This document shows positions 1 to 5,332 of a DNA stretch of 9,155 nt, piece by piece. The DNA comes from Nitrososphaerales archaeon (lineage in GTDB: Archaea; Thermoproteota; Nitrososphaeria; Conexivisphaerales; UBA164). The stretch spans positions 1 to 9,155 of the forward strand of contig JAGDXK010000011.1 of NCBI GenBank assembly GCA_023256405.1, written 5' to 3'. The number at the start of each line of letters is the position of its first letter. The stretch's first letter is position 1. Position numbers and translations under genes: made by a program. The notes under the pieces are model-generated. The model made no database searches. It had not been told where the DNA came from and saw only the letters and a program-made list of their open reading frames with translations.

Positions 1-33
1 GGCAGGTCGTCGGTTCGAGTCCGACCGGCGGCG
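1..33 (+). tRNA. 3' end of a tRNA, probably tRNA-Asn (5' part outside window)
   Basis: Only the 3' part is present. A variable loop AGGTC (4-8) leads into a perfect 5-bp T stem, GTCGG (9-13) with CCGAC (21-25), closing the 7-nt loop TTCGAGT (14-20). The acceptor 3' strand CGGCGGC (26-32) follows, with discriminator G at 33. The next bases are CTCCA, so CCA is not encoded directly after the discriminator. The implied 5' acceptor strand is GCCGCCG. That strand, the G discriminator and the bases before the variable loop resemble archaeal tRNA-Asn(GUU), but the anticodon lies outside the window, so the identity is an inference. That it is a tRNA end is nearly certain. Confidence 0.85.
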
Positions 34-44
34 CTCCATCTTCA

Positions 45-66
45 CTTCTAAAAAAGAACTTAGAAG
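45..66 (+). other. hairpin just 3' of the tRNA, possible processing or termination element
   Basis: CTTCTAA (45-51) and TTAGAAG (60-66) form a perfect 7-bp inverted repeat around an 8-nt A-rich loop, 11 bp after the tRNA end. No U-run follows immediately, so a classic intrinsic terminator is not shown. It could act in tRNA 3' trailer processing or be chance in AT-rich spacer. Confidence 0.25.
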
Positions 67-112
67 GCTGCAATTGTATTATTGTCGCAAATTTTGCCCG
101 TTTCAATTAAAA

Positions 113-121
113 CTTTTAAAC
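113..121 (+). promoter_or_regulatory. TATA-like box for cmk-cbf5
   Basis: CTTTTAAAC is centred at about 117, some 24 bp before the cmk ATG at 141. This is the archaeal TATA-to-start distance expected if transcription begins at or near the start codon. No Shine-Dalgarno-like sequence lies before the ATG (CAACTAATGTT), so a leaderless mRNA is likely. Confidence 0.5.
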
Positions 122-140
122 TATTCTTTCAACTAATGTT

Positions 141-758
141 ATGGTTAGCATCATAATCTCTGGAATGGCAGGAGTTGGAAAGAGCACCGTCGCGGCAATG
201 ATTTCCAAGGAGCTGGGAATAGAGCTTAAGGTTGGAGGAGATCTGCTTAAGGAATATGCAAAAAACCTCGGCTTTGCCGGAACGGAAAGGATTGATTTTT
301 GGGATACCGAAGCTGGAAAGAAGTTTTTGGAGCTCAGAAAACAGAACGAGCTGTTTGACAGAGAGCTAGACGCCTATTTGAACAAGCTGATAAACCAAAA
401 GGAGGTGGTGATAACCAGCTGGAGCCTTCCCTGGATCTCTGAAGGCAACCACGTTAAGGTCTGGCTCAAGGCTTCCCAGCAAACCAGAGCTCAAAGAATT
501 TCAAGGAGGGACTCCATACCTTTGGAGAAGGCGCTTGAAATAGTAAAACTGAGGGATGAGGAGAACTATCAGCACTATAAGAAGCTGTATGGAATAGAGC
601 TTGACAGGGACCTGAGCGTGTTCAACGTGGTGATAGATACAGAGCGCGTTGATCCAGCTACAATCAGTAAAATGCTTATAGCTTACTACAGATCTTATAA
701 GACGTATCTGTCTGAGGAATATGAAAAGAATCGCGGATCTACTGATAGAGAGGACTGA
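141..758 (+). CDS. cmk: cytidylate (CMP) kinase, archaeal type
   Basis: Cytosolic nucleoside-monophosphate kinase that phosphorylates CMP (and dCMP) with ATP, supplying CDP for RNA, DNA and CDP-linked precursors. The P-loop GMAGVGKST is at residues 8-16. The VGGDLLKE segment (about 31-38) lies where the family has its SAGD-type NMP-binding motif. The basic lid region (about 119-154) ends in RDEENYQHYKKLYGIEL, which closely matches archaeal CMP kinases. At 205 residues it is somewhat longer than the usual 180-190; the extra is a charged C-terminal tail from about residue 187 that lies over the start of cbf5. The ATG is supported by the TATA box 24 bp upstream and by a P-loop starting at residue 8. 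The 38-bp overlap with cbf5 suggests one transcript. The P-loop differs from the more usual GPPGSGTTT form, but an adenylate kinase-like activity seems less likely. Confidence 0.88.
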   Translation: MVSIIISGMAGVGKSTVAAMISKELGIELKVGGDLLKEYAKNLGFAGTERIDFWDTEAGKKFLELRKQNELFDRELDAYLNKLINQKEVVITSWSLPWISEGNHVKVWLKASQQTRAQRISRRDSIPLEKALEIVKLRDEENYQHYKKLYGIELDRDLSVFNVVIDTERVDPATISKMLIAYYRSYKTYLSEEYEKNRGSTDRED

Positions 759-1713
759 GCCTTTTTACGATGAGCTCCCTAGCGATCGCTATGGAACTGC
801 GCCTGAGGACAGAAATCTGGAACTTCACCTGGAGTACGGCTTTGTGCCTTTAGATAAGCCTCCAGATCATACAAGCTTTGAAGTTGTAAGCTGGGTAAAG
901 AAGATGCTTGGAGCTTCTAAAGCGGGGCACAGTGGAACCCTTGATCCCAACGCAAGCGGCCTCCTGCCTGTTGGAGTTAACTCAGCGACAAAGGCCCTGT
1001 CGGCTCTTCTGCTTGGCCCAAAGGAATATATAGCAGCAATGAAGCTCCACGGAGAAGTGCCAGATGATAAAGTAAAGGAAGCGGTAATGATGTTCAAGGG
1101 AATGATTTACCAGAGACCTCCGGTGAGGTCTAATGTCAAGAGAAACCTGAGAATAAGAAGAGTTTATGAAATAGAGATACTAGAGAACAACGGTCGCTTC
1201 TATCTGTTGAGGCTGTTAGTTGAATCCGGCACCTACATCAGAAAAATAATTTACGATATAGGCGAGCTTCTTCAGGTAGGGGCAACTCTAGTGGATCTTA
1301 GAAGAACAAGGGTTGCCGACTACACCGAGGGAAACGGCCTCGTGCGCCTTCAGGATATATGGGATGCCGTTAAAAGGTACAGGGAAGAGGGAGACGAGAG
1401 CAGACTGAAGGAGGTCGTCAAGCCCATAGAGGTAGCGCTCACTCATCTGAAGCCAATAATCATTAAGAACTCAGCGGTGGGAGCTGTGTGCAATGGCGCG
1501 CCCTTAGCTATGCCAGGCATATCAAGGGCTGATCCGACTATCGAGGCAAACGACTGGGTTGCGCTTTATACTGTAAAAGGCGAGATAGTTGCAATCGGCA
1601 AGGCGGCTGTAAGCTATGCGGACATGGAGAGCATGCAGAAAGGTATTGTTGTTAACATAGACAGGGTGATAATGAAACAGGGCACGTATCCTAGGATCTG
1701 GAAAGCTCGCTGA
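721..1713 (+). CDS. cbf5: Cbf5/TruB-type tRNA and rRNA pseudouridine synthase
   Basis: Catalytic subunit of archaeal H/ACA ribonucleoproteins (with Nop10, Gar1 and L7Ae). It isomerises uridine to pseudouridine in rRNA under guide RNA, and U55 in tRNA. The N-terminal stretch DRYGTAPEDRNLELHLEYG (22-40) is the archaeal/eukaryal Cbf5 extension leading into PLDKPP (43-48). The catalytic motif HSGTLDPNASG (70-80) carries the presumed nucleophile Asp75. RPPVRSNVKR (132-141) and the SGTYIRK segment (169-175) are further family motifs. A PUA domain fills about residues 245-322 and ends in the characteristic GTYPRIWK. The 330-residue length is normal. The ATG at 721 lies inside cmk; later in-frame starts would remove the conserved N-terminal extension, so the overlapping start is preferred. 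Its 3' end overlaps the convergent phosphohexomutase gene by 23 bp. Confidence 0.95.
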   Translation: MKRIADLLIERTEPFYDELPSDRYGTAPEDRNLELHLEYGFVPLDKPPDHTSFEVVSWVKKMLGASKAGHSGTLDPNASGLLPVGVNSATKALSALLLGPKEYIAAMKLHGEVPDDKVKEAVMMFKGMIYQRPPVRSNVKRNLRIRRVYEIEILENNGRFYLLRLLVESGTYIRKIIYDIGELLQVGATLVDLRRTRVADYTEGNGLVRLQDIWDAVKRYREEGDESRLKEVVKPIEVALTHLKPIIIKNSAVGAVCNGAPLAMPGISRADPTIEANDWVALYTVKGEIVAIGKAAVSYADMESMQKGIVVNIDRVIMKQGTYPRIWKAR

Positions 1714-3067
1714 TAAGCTGTTTTGCCTCTTCAACAAGCTTTTGATACTCCGGTCCCTCAGCCTTGATCTTTATCTGGGGCATCGTGTTGGACTTTCTTA
1801 CGAGAACCCATCCGCCCTCCATATATGCCTTTACTCCATCTATTGTTATCACTTTCCTTGCCCTGCTAATGTAATATTCGGTCATTTTTTCAATGATGTG
1901 CTCTTTGCGATCCTCTGGCACTGCTACAGTAACTACATCAGACGATGGTGGAAGATTCAGGCTATCTATATAATCCGAAAGCCTGATGCCAAGACGCCTC
2001 AGGATCTCAAGGACTCTGACGAAAGCAAATATCGAGTCGTCGGATCCCTTAGCCTCCTTGAAGTAGTAATGCCCGCTTACTTCGCCCCCAATAAGCGCAC
2101 CGGTTTTCTTCATCAAATCCGTTATGAAGGAGTGTCCGACCCTGCTGATATACGTCTCATACCCAAGCTCCCTGAGCCTTTCCTCAATCCTTTCCGAGAA
2201 GCTTATCTCGATTACAGCTTTTTTGTTTTCTCTCTCTTTGTAGTTCTCAGCAATGAGAGCAAAGAGTACATCACCCCTGACGGTTCTTCCATATTCGTCA
2301 ACCATAACGAGCCTGTCGCCGTCGCCATCAAAGGCCGCGCCGATCACTCCCTTTTCTCTGGTCCTCCGCTTGAGCACGGTTAGCGAGTCATCAGTTGGTT
2401 CACTTGGCCTGTTTGGAAACCTGCCATCTGGCTCTGGAAACAGGAGCTCGCAACTGATAGAGTACGCTCTGCATAACTTGGGCAAAATGCTGTAAGTGCT
2501 TCCATTGCCTATATCAACGACTACGTTCATGTTAAGGTTCGTTCTAATCTGCTCCTTCAGAAATTCGAGATAGCTTCCCTCGGCATCAGCATCTATAGCT
2601 TTGCCCCCTTCTTTTTTAGCAGGCTCCGGATTCCGAACAAAAATCTCCTTTATCCTCTCCATTCCAGATCCCTCGCCAAGTACCGTAGCCTCCGGGCCAC
2701 ACAGCTTAAAGCCAGCCCACTCTGGTGGGTTATGGCTTGCAGTAACCATTATTCCTCCCGTCAAGCCCTTCCTGATTATGTAGTTATAAAAGACAGGCGT
2801 CGGCACCAGTCCGAGCTTATGCACTTCATGACCCTCCGATGTCAGTTCATCGGAAATGACTTCGTAAAGCCTTCTGCTGTTATCTCTAACGTCATATGCG
2901 ACTGCAACTCTCATTCTTTCAGCTCCAAAGTAAACTGAAAAGCTCCTAGCTAATCTCCTGGCAAACTCATCATCGATCTGGCTGCCGTAGATGCCCCTTA
3001 TATCATATGCTTTGAACACCTCGTCTAAATGAGTATGATCCATGTGCTTATTTTTGGAAAAGACCAC
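1691..3067 (-). CDS. phosphomannomutase/phosphoglucomutase family phosphohexomutase
   Basis: Interconverts hexose-6-phosphate and hexose-1-phosphate, feeding GDP- or UDP-sugar synthesis for glycolipids and glycoproteins. All four family motifs are visible: catalytic phosphoserine loop TASHNP (Ser111), metal-binding DGDGDR (247-252), sugar-binding GEVSGH (328-333), and the C-terminal phosphate-binding loop RKSNTMP (424-430). The last has Met where most members have Glu (SNTEP), which is a minor departure. The length of 458 is typical of archaeal enzymes. Mannose, glucose or glucosamine specificity cannot be read from sequence, so no symbol is given. The start is GTG at 3067, 9 bp after the stop of the upstream gene, with a TATA-like stretch about 25 bp before it. 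An ATG at 3043 (Met9) would also keep the whole domain (FKAYDIRG, 18-25). Transcription converges on cbf5, with overlapping 3' ends. Confidence 0.93.
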   Translation of the reverse strand: MVFSKNKHMDHTHLDEVFKAYDIRGIYGSQIDDEFARRLARSFSVYFGAERMRVAVAYDVRDNSRRLYEVISDELTSEGHEVHKLGLVPTPVFYNYIIRKGLTGGIMVTASHNPPEWAGFKLCGPEATVLGEGSGMERIKEIFVRNPEPAKKEGGKAIDADAEGSYLEFLKEQIRTNLNMNVVVDIGNGSTYSILPKLCRAYSISCELLFPEPDGRFPNRPSEPTDDSLTVLKRRTREKGVIGAAFDGDGDRLVMVDEYGRTVRGDVLFALIAENYKERENKKAVIEISFSERIEERLRELGYETYISRVGHSFITDLMKKTGALIGGEVSGHYYFKEAKGSDDSIFAFVRVLEILRRLGIRLSDYIDSLNLPPSSDVVTVAVPEDRKEHIIEKMTEYYISRARKVITIDGVKAYMEGGWVLVRKSNTMPQIKIKAEGPEYQKLVEEAKQLISELSRS

Positions 3068-3076
3068 AGATAAACC

Positions 3077-3394
3077 TTAACCCCAGATAAAATTTCTAAA
3101 CGCGTCTGCTAGGATAACTAGATCTGCTATCTCCTCAGCTTTCGCGTTTTCCTCTTTATCAAGAGAGTTCACGCTAACGTTAGTGAGCCTGCTTCTGCAT
3201 ATTTTCCATGCTTCGATTAAATCGTTTTCCGTTACATTATCATAGTATCCTCTAAGCAACGAGGCTATGCTCGAAATTAGCCTTCTATCGAGAACGCCGG
3301 TCTTTGCTGTTTCGGCAAAAAAATAAAGGCTGTCGAGGATCTTCCCAAGATCATCCTGATCAGGCCCATTATCTATCATGATGTTCTTGCGCAC
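3077..3394 (-). CDS. unknown 105-residue predominantly helical protein
   Basis: I do not recognise the family. The product is small, charged and without signal peptide, membrane segment, or Cys/His metal motif (a single Cys). Amphipathic helical stretches run from about 15-52 (KILDSLYFFAETAKTG onward, then RRLISSIASLLRGYYD) and 56-70, with an acidic segment near 80-90 and a hydrophobic end, LVILADAFRNFIWG. An all-helical cytosolic protein or a helix-mediated binding partner would fit, but this is only an impression. The GTG start at 3394 is supported by a strong TATA box centred 26 bp upstream; an alternative ATG lies five codons in (3379). It sits between hsp20 and the phosphohexomutase on the same strand, ending 9 bp before the latter, so cotranscription with the mutase is likely. 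Own promoter, full reading frame and neighbour spacing make it a probable real gene. Confidence 0.7.
   Translation of the reverse strand: MRKNIMIDNGPDQDDLGKILDSLYFFAETAKTGVLDRRLISSIASLLRGYYDNVTENDLIEAWKICRSRLTNVSVNSLDKEENAKAEEIADLVILADAFRNFIWG
3086..3098 (-). promoter_or_regulatory. possible TATA-like box for the phosphohexomutase gene
   Basis: On the minus strand this reads TAGAAATTTTATC, centred about 25 bp before the GTG at 3067. It lies in the last codons of the upstream gene, so it could be coincidental AT-rich coding sequence. If real, it gives the phosphohexomutase its own leaderless transcript and fixes the GTG as start. Confidence 0.3.
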
Positions 3395-3414
3395 TTATAA
3401 AAAATTATAAAAAG

Positions 3415-3425
3415 TTTATATAAAA
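3415..3425 (-). promoter_or_regulatory. TATA box for the unknown gene and downstream phosphohexomutase
   Basis: The minus strand reads TTTTATATAAA, a near-consensus archaeal TATA box centred at 3420, 26 bp before the GTG start at 3394. That places the transcription start at the start codon. The surrounding spacer after the hsp20 stop is very AT-rich, with minus-strand T-runs (about 3397-3412) that may also end the hsp20 transcript. Confidence 0.65.
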
Positions 3426-3451
3426 CTTTTTGTCAGATTTTTTATACTGAT

Positions 3452-3964
3452 TCATTCTATGTTGATCTTCTTACCTTTCTGCGTCAGAGGCGACTTCGGC
3501 TCAAATGTCACCTGAAGGATGCCGTTTATAAACGTGGCCTTGGCCGTGTCGGGGTTAACTTCGACGTCCAGAGGTATATCAACTTCAAACTTCTTGTTAA
3601 CGCCCTCAGCATATATATGCACGGATCTTTCTGTTGCTTCAAGATCTATCTTCTCCTTCTGGGCGCCCGGAAGCTCGACTATGACATTAACTTTATTGGT
3701 GTTCGGATCAACAATTACATCGTAGTACGGCTTAACCACCTCGCTCCTCTTAACGCCCTTTGCGCTGGGTTCCACATTGCCGAACTCCCTGATTACAGGC
3801 TTCCCATCCTCTCCGATAGTCCATGAAATGCCATAGAAGAAAGGTCCTTCAAATTCTCCCTTTTCAATGGACTCGAACAGCCTGTCAAACATCTCATCTA
3901 TCTCCTTAAAGTAGTCCCAGATGTCGCGTGGGGGTTTCCTTTTTTCAGGCTCATCGCGTGGCAT
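3452..3964 (-). CDS. hsp20: small heat-shock protein, Hsp20/alpha-crystallin family
   Basis: ATP-independent holdase that forms oligomers and keeps unfolding proteins soluble until refolding machines take over. The N-terminal arm (1-75) is acidic/aromatic, with a helical WDYFKEIDEMFDRLFESI (16-33). The alpha-crystallin domain covers about residues 77-158: YYDVIVDP, then VNVIVELPGAQKEKIDLEA (92-110), and the hallmark A-x-x-x-N-G-I-L signature near 143-150 (ATFINGILQVTFEP). The C-terminal tail keeps an IxI oligomerisation motif (INI, 167-169). The length of 170 is typical. The ATG at 3964 follows a TATA-like box by about 27 bp, again consistent with a leaderless mRNA. It is probably monocistronic, because the next gene has its own strong TATA box. 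The dnaK-dnaJ refolding pair lies about 2.7 kb away on the same strand. Confidence 0.93.
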   Translation of the reverse strand: MPRDEPEKRKPPRDIWDYFKEIDEMFDRLFESIEKGEFEGPFFYGISWTIGEDGKPVIREFGNVEPSAKGVKRSEVVKPYYDVIVDPNTNKVNVIVELPGAQKEKIDLEATERSVHIYAEGVNKKFEVDIPLDVEVNPDTAKATFINGILQVTFEPKSPLTQKGKKINIE

Positions 3965-3986
3965 ATTATAATTTATTGTGCGCTTT

Positions 3987-3995
3987 CTTAAAAAC
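3987..3995 (-). promoter_or_regulatory. TATA-like box for hsp20
   Basis: The minus strand reads GTTTTTAAG, centred at 3991, about 27 bp before the hsp20 ATG. The bases between this box and the ATG show no clear ribosome-binding site. No operator repeat that would mark heat-shock control was recognised. Confidence 0.5.
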
Positions 3996-3996
3996 T

Positions 3997-4256
3997 AAAC
4001 TCTAAAAGCTTAACTGAAGGGCAACAGCATGATGCTATCGGCCATTTCAAAGTTAGCTGGTGCGAGCTGTTATATCCGAAAGACCATATATCACTACATC
4101 GCCTAATGTATTATCCTCACACATGTCATACCTGCCATACCATGACGTATAGATCGCGCTAATGGGCAACCCCTGAGACCTAGGGAAATCGCCATCATTC
4201 ACGCGAAGAGGAGGTCAGCACTCCTGTCTAAGGCTGGATCCCTTATCTTAAAAAGG
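3997..4256. other. gap of about 260 bp with no firm gene; holds a 49-codon minus-strand frame
   Basis: There is no recognised RNA gene here. On the minus strand an open frame runs from GTG (4202) to TAA (4053), 49 codons, with peptide content that looks protein-like (for example SAIYTSWYGRYD). A second minus-strand frame just upstream, about 4213-4254, reads KIRDPALDRSADLLFA before its TGA, so the two could be one frameshifted coding sequence running from the 3' end of tRNA-Trp. I do not recognise the protein, and a 50-codon open frame can arise by chance. Other structure: an 11-nt palindrome AGCATGATGCT (4026-4036), a small hairpin AGGAG/CTCCT (4209-4225), and a minus-strand CCTTTTTAAG after the tRNA that may end its transcript. 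Confidence 0.3.
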
Positions 4257-4384
4257 TGGGGACGGTGGGACTTGAACCCACAACCAGCAGGTCTCTCCAC
4301 GCTCCAGAATTTTTCATCAGGGCTCAGATGACCCTCTTAATTTCATTCTGGAGCCTGCCGTCCTGCCTTTTAGACGACGTCCCC
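4257..4384 (-). tRNA. trnW: tRNA-Trp (CCA anticodon) with a 55-nt intron
   Basis: Exon 1 (4384-4348) gives acceptor GGGGACG, D stem GTCT/GGAC with an 8-nt loop, anticodon 5' stem GCAGG and loop start CTCCAG. The anticodon CCA is at positions 34-36. Exon 2 (4292-4257) gives A38, stem CCTGC, variable loop TGGTT, T stem GTGGG/CCCAC around TTCAAGT, acceptor CGTCCCC and discriminator A. All stems pair, with one T-G wobble at the base of the D stem. The mature length is 73 nt, and CCA is not encoded. The intron sits at the canonical 37/38 position. Anticodon, stems and intron position make the identity secure. It lies between hemC and hsp20 with its own TATA-like promoter, and a short T-run follows the 3' end. 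Confidence 0.96.
4293..4347 (-). ncRNA. tRNA-Trp intron: bulge-helix-bulge motif plus likely C/D-box methylation guide
   Basis: Splicing fold: exon bases C32-C35 (CTCC) pair with intron GGAG (4298-4295), flanked by two 3-nt AG|A bulges, each cut after the second base. This is a textbook archaeal splicing-endonuclease site. Guide fold: D' box CTGA (4327-4324), spacer GCC, C' box TGATGA (4319-4314), antisense ATTCTGGAG (4310-4302), then a degenerate D box TGGA (4299-4296). The fifth base upstream of the D-like box (G4304) pairs with C34. The fifth base upstream of D' (G4332) pairs with C39, supported by neighbouring pairs. The 5' C box is weak (ATGAAAT at the intron start). Guide introns in pre-tRNA-Trp are established in other euryarchaea such as Haloferax, directing Cm34 and Um39. 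Applying that role here is an inference from register. Confidence 0.75.
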
Positions 4385-4404
4385 ACCTAGAACTTTTTCC
4401 TTCA

Positions 4405-4418
4405 TTTATCTTTAAAAA
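4405..4418 (-). promoter_or_regulatory. TATA-like promoter of tRNA-Trp
   Basis: The minus strand reads TTTTTAAAGATAAA, centred about 28 bp before the tRNA 5' end at 4384. This fits initiation a few nucleotides upstream of the mature tRNA. The flanking T-rich run on the minus strand (about 4413-4430) also lies 30-50 bp after the hemC stop and may terminate that transcript. Confidence 0.5.
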
Positions 4419-4462
4419 TTTTTCTTAGAAAAATGAGCAAACGCCCTACTGAGCGGGGGAGG

Positions 4463-5332
4463 CTACTCCTGATCCTTCAGCTGCCTCGTTAGAAGCTCTA
4501 GGTCCTCCCTGAAACTTTTATCATTTGTTTTTACGGTTGAGAAGGTATGTCTCCTTCCGTCAGAGTAGTACCCTTTTACCATTATTTCATCAAAGCTCCT
4601 TATTATGGTGTAAATTCCGGCCGGAAAATGACATCCACCTTGCATCATTTCATTAAACGCCATTTCAATAAGGGCCCTTACACTTATCGTACGGTCTGAA
4701 ATGGCATTGACAATTTCCTTGATCTTTTCATCCCCATCCAGGTACTCAACAGCGATTATTCCCTGGCCTGGAGCCGGCGGAAAGTAATTTGGATCAAGCC
4801 TCGATATTACATAGCCAGGCGTTCCAAGCCTCCTCAAAGCTTCACAGCTCAGAACAACAGCGTCGAACTGTCCTGAGCTCAGCTTTCTTAACCTTGTGTC
4901 CACGTTGCCCCTGAGATCCACGACCTCCAGATCAGGCCTGTAAAGGCTTATCAGCGCCTTTCTTCTGAGGCTTGACGTGCCCACCCTCTTACCGGACTCC
5001 ATGGTAAAAAGATCGACCTGTTTGAGAGAAACCAGACAGTCGGCCGGATCCCCGGCTATTGGAAACGCTATTCCGAGCTGACGATCCCTTTCTGATGGAA
5101 GGTCCTTCAAGCTGTGGACAGCTATGTCCGCCCTTCCTTCATGTAGCGCCACTTCTAACCTTCTTGTGAACGCGCTCTTCCTGTTCAGGTCGTAGATTCC
5201 CTCGTCGCCCTCCGTTGTTATTTTAACTATTTCGGTGGCATATCCAAGCTCCCTGATCCTCTTCCCAACCAGCTCTGCCTGAATTACGGCCAGCTGGCTT
5301 GGCCTTGTGGCTATTCTTATAACCCTCGTCAA
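4463..5332 (-). CDS. hemC: hydroxymethylbilane synthase (porphobilinogen deaminase)
   Basis: Cytosolic enzyme that joins four porphobilinogens into linear hydroxymethylbilane in tetrapyrrole synthesis. The N-terminal RIATRPSQLA (6-15) is the family signature. Catalytic VHSLKDLP (72-79) holds Lys76 and Asp77 (E. coli Asp84). GTSSLRRKA (118-126) and LRGNVDTRL (140-148) supply the arginines that bind cofactor and chain carboxylates. Cys234 in GGCHFPAG (232-239) is the attachment site for the dipyrromethane cofactor. The length of 289 is slightly short of the bacterial ~310 but complete. The start is TTG at 5332, overlapping the hemA stop as TTGA, which implies translational coupling. A GAGGGT about 8 nt upstream may serve as ribosome-binding site. 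Starting here places the conserved motif exactly where expected; no better in-frame start is seen. Confidence 0.95.
   Translation of the reverse strand: MTRVIRIATRPSQLAVIQAELVGKRIRELGYATEIVKITTEGDEGIYDLNRKSAFTRRLEVALHEGRADIAVHSLKDLPSERDRQLGIAFPIAGDPADCLVSLKQVDLFTMESGKRVGTSSLRRKALISLYRPDLEVVDLRGNVDTRLRKLSSGQFDAVVLSCEALRRLGTPGYVISRLDPNYFPPAPGQGIIAVEYLDGDEKIKEIVNAISDRTISVRALIEMAFNEMMQGGCHFPAGIYTIIRSFDEIMVKGYYSDGRRHTFSTVKTNDKSFREDLELLTRQLKDQE

Noticed and set aside
1742..2383. Plus-strand 213-codon open frame
   Set aside because: It lies wholly opposite the phosphohexomutase, whose catalytic motifs are all on the minus strand; its own translation has no recognisable domain.
4026..4036. ATGATGC resembling a C box of a free C/D sRNA near a small palindrome
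   Set aside because: No CTGA follows within about 60 nt on the plus strand (the next is near 4173), so no C/D RNA can be built.
3997..4256. SRP RNA or RNase P RNA in the gap between hsp20 and tRNA-Trp
   Set aside because: None of the conserved core motifs of either RNA was found on either strand, and the gap is short for both.
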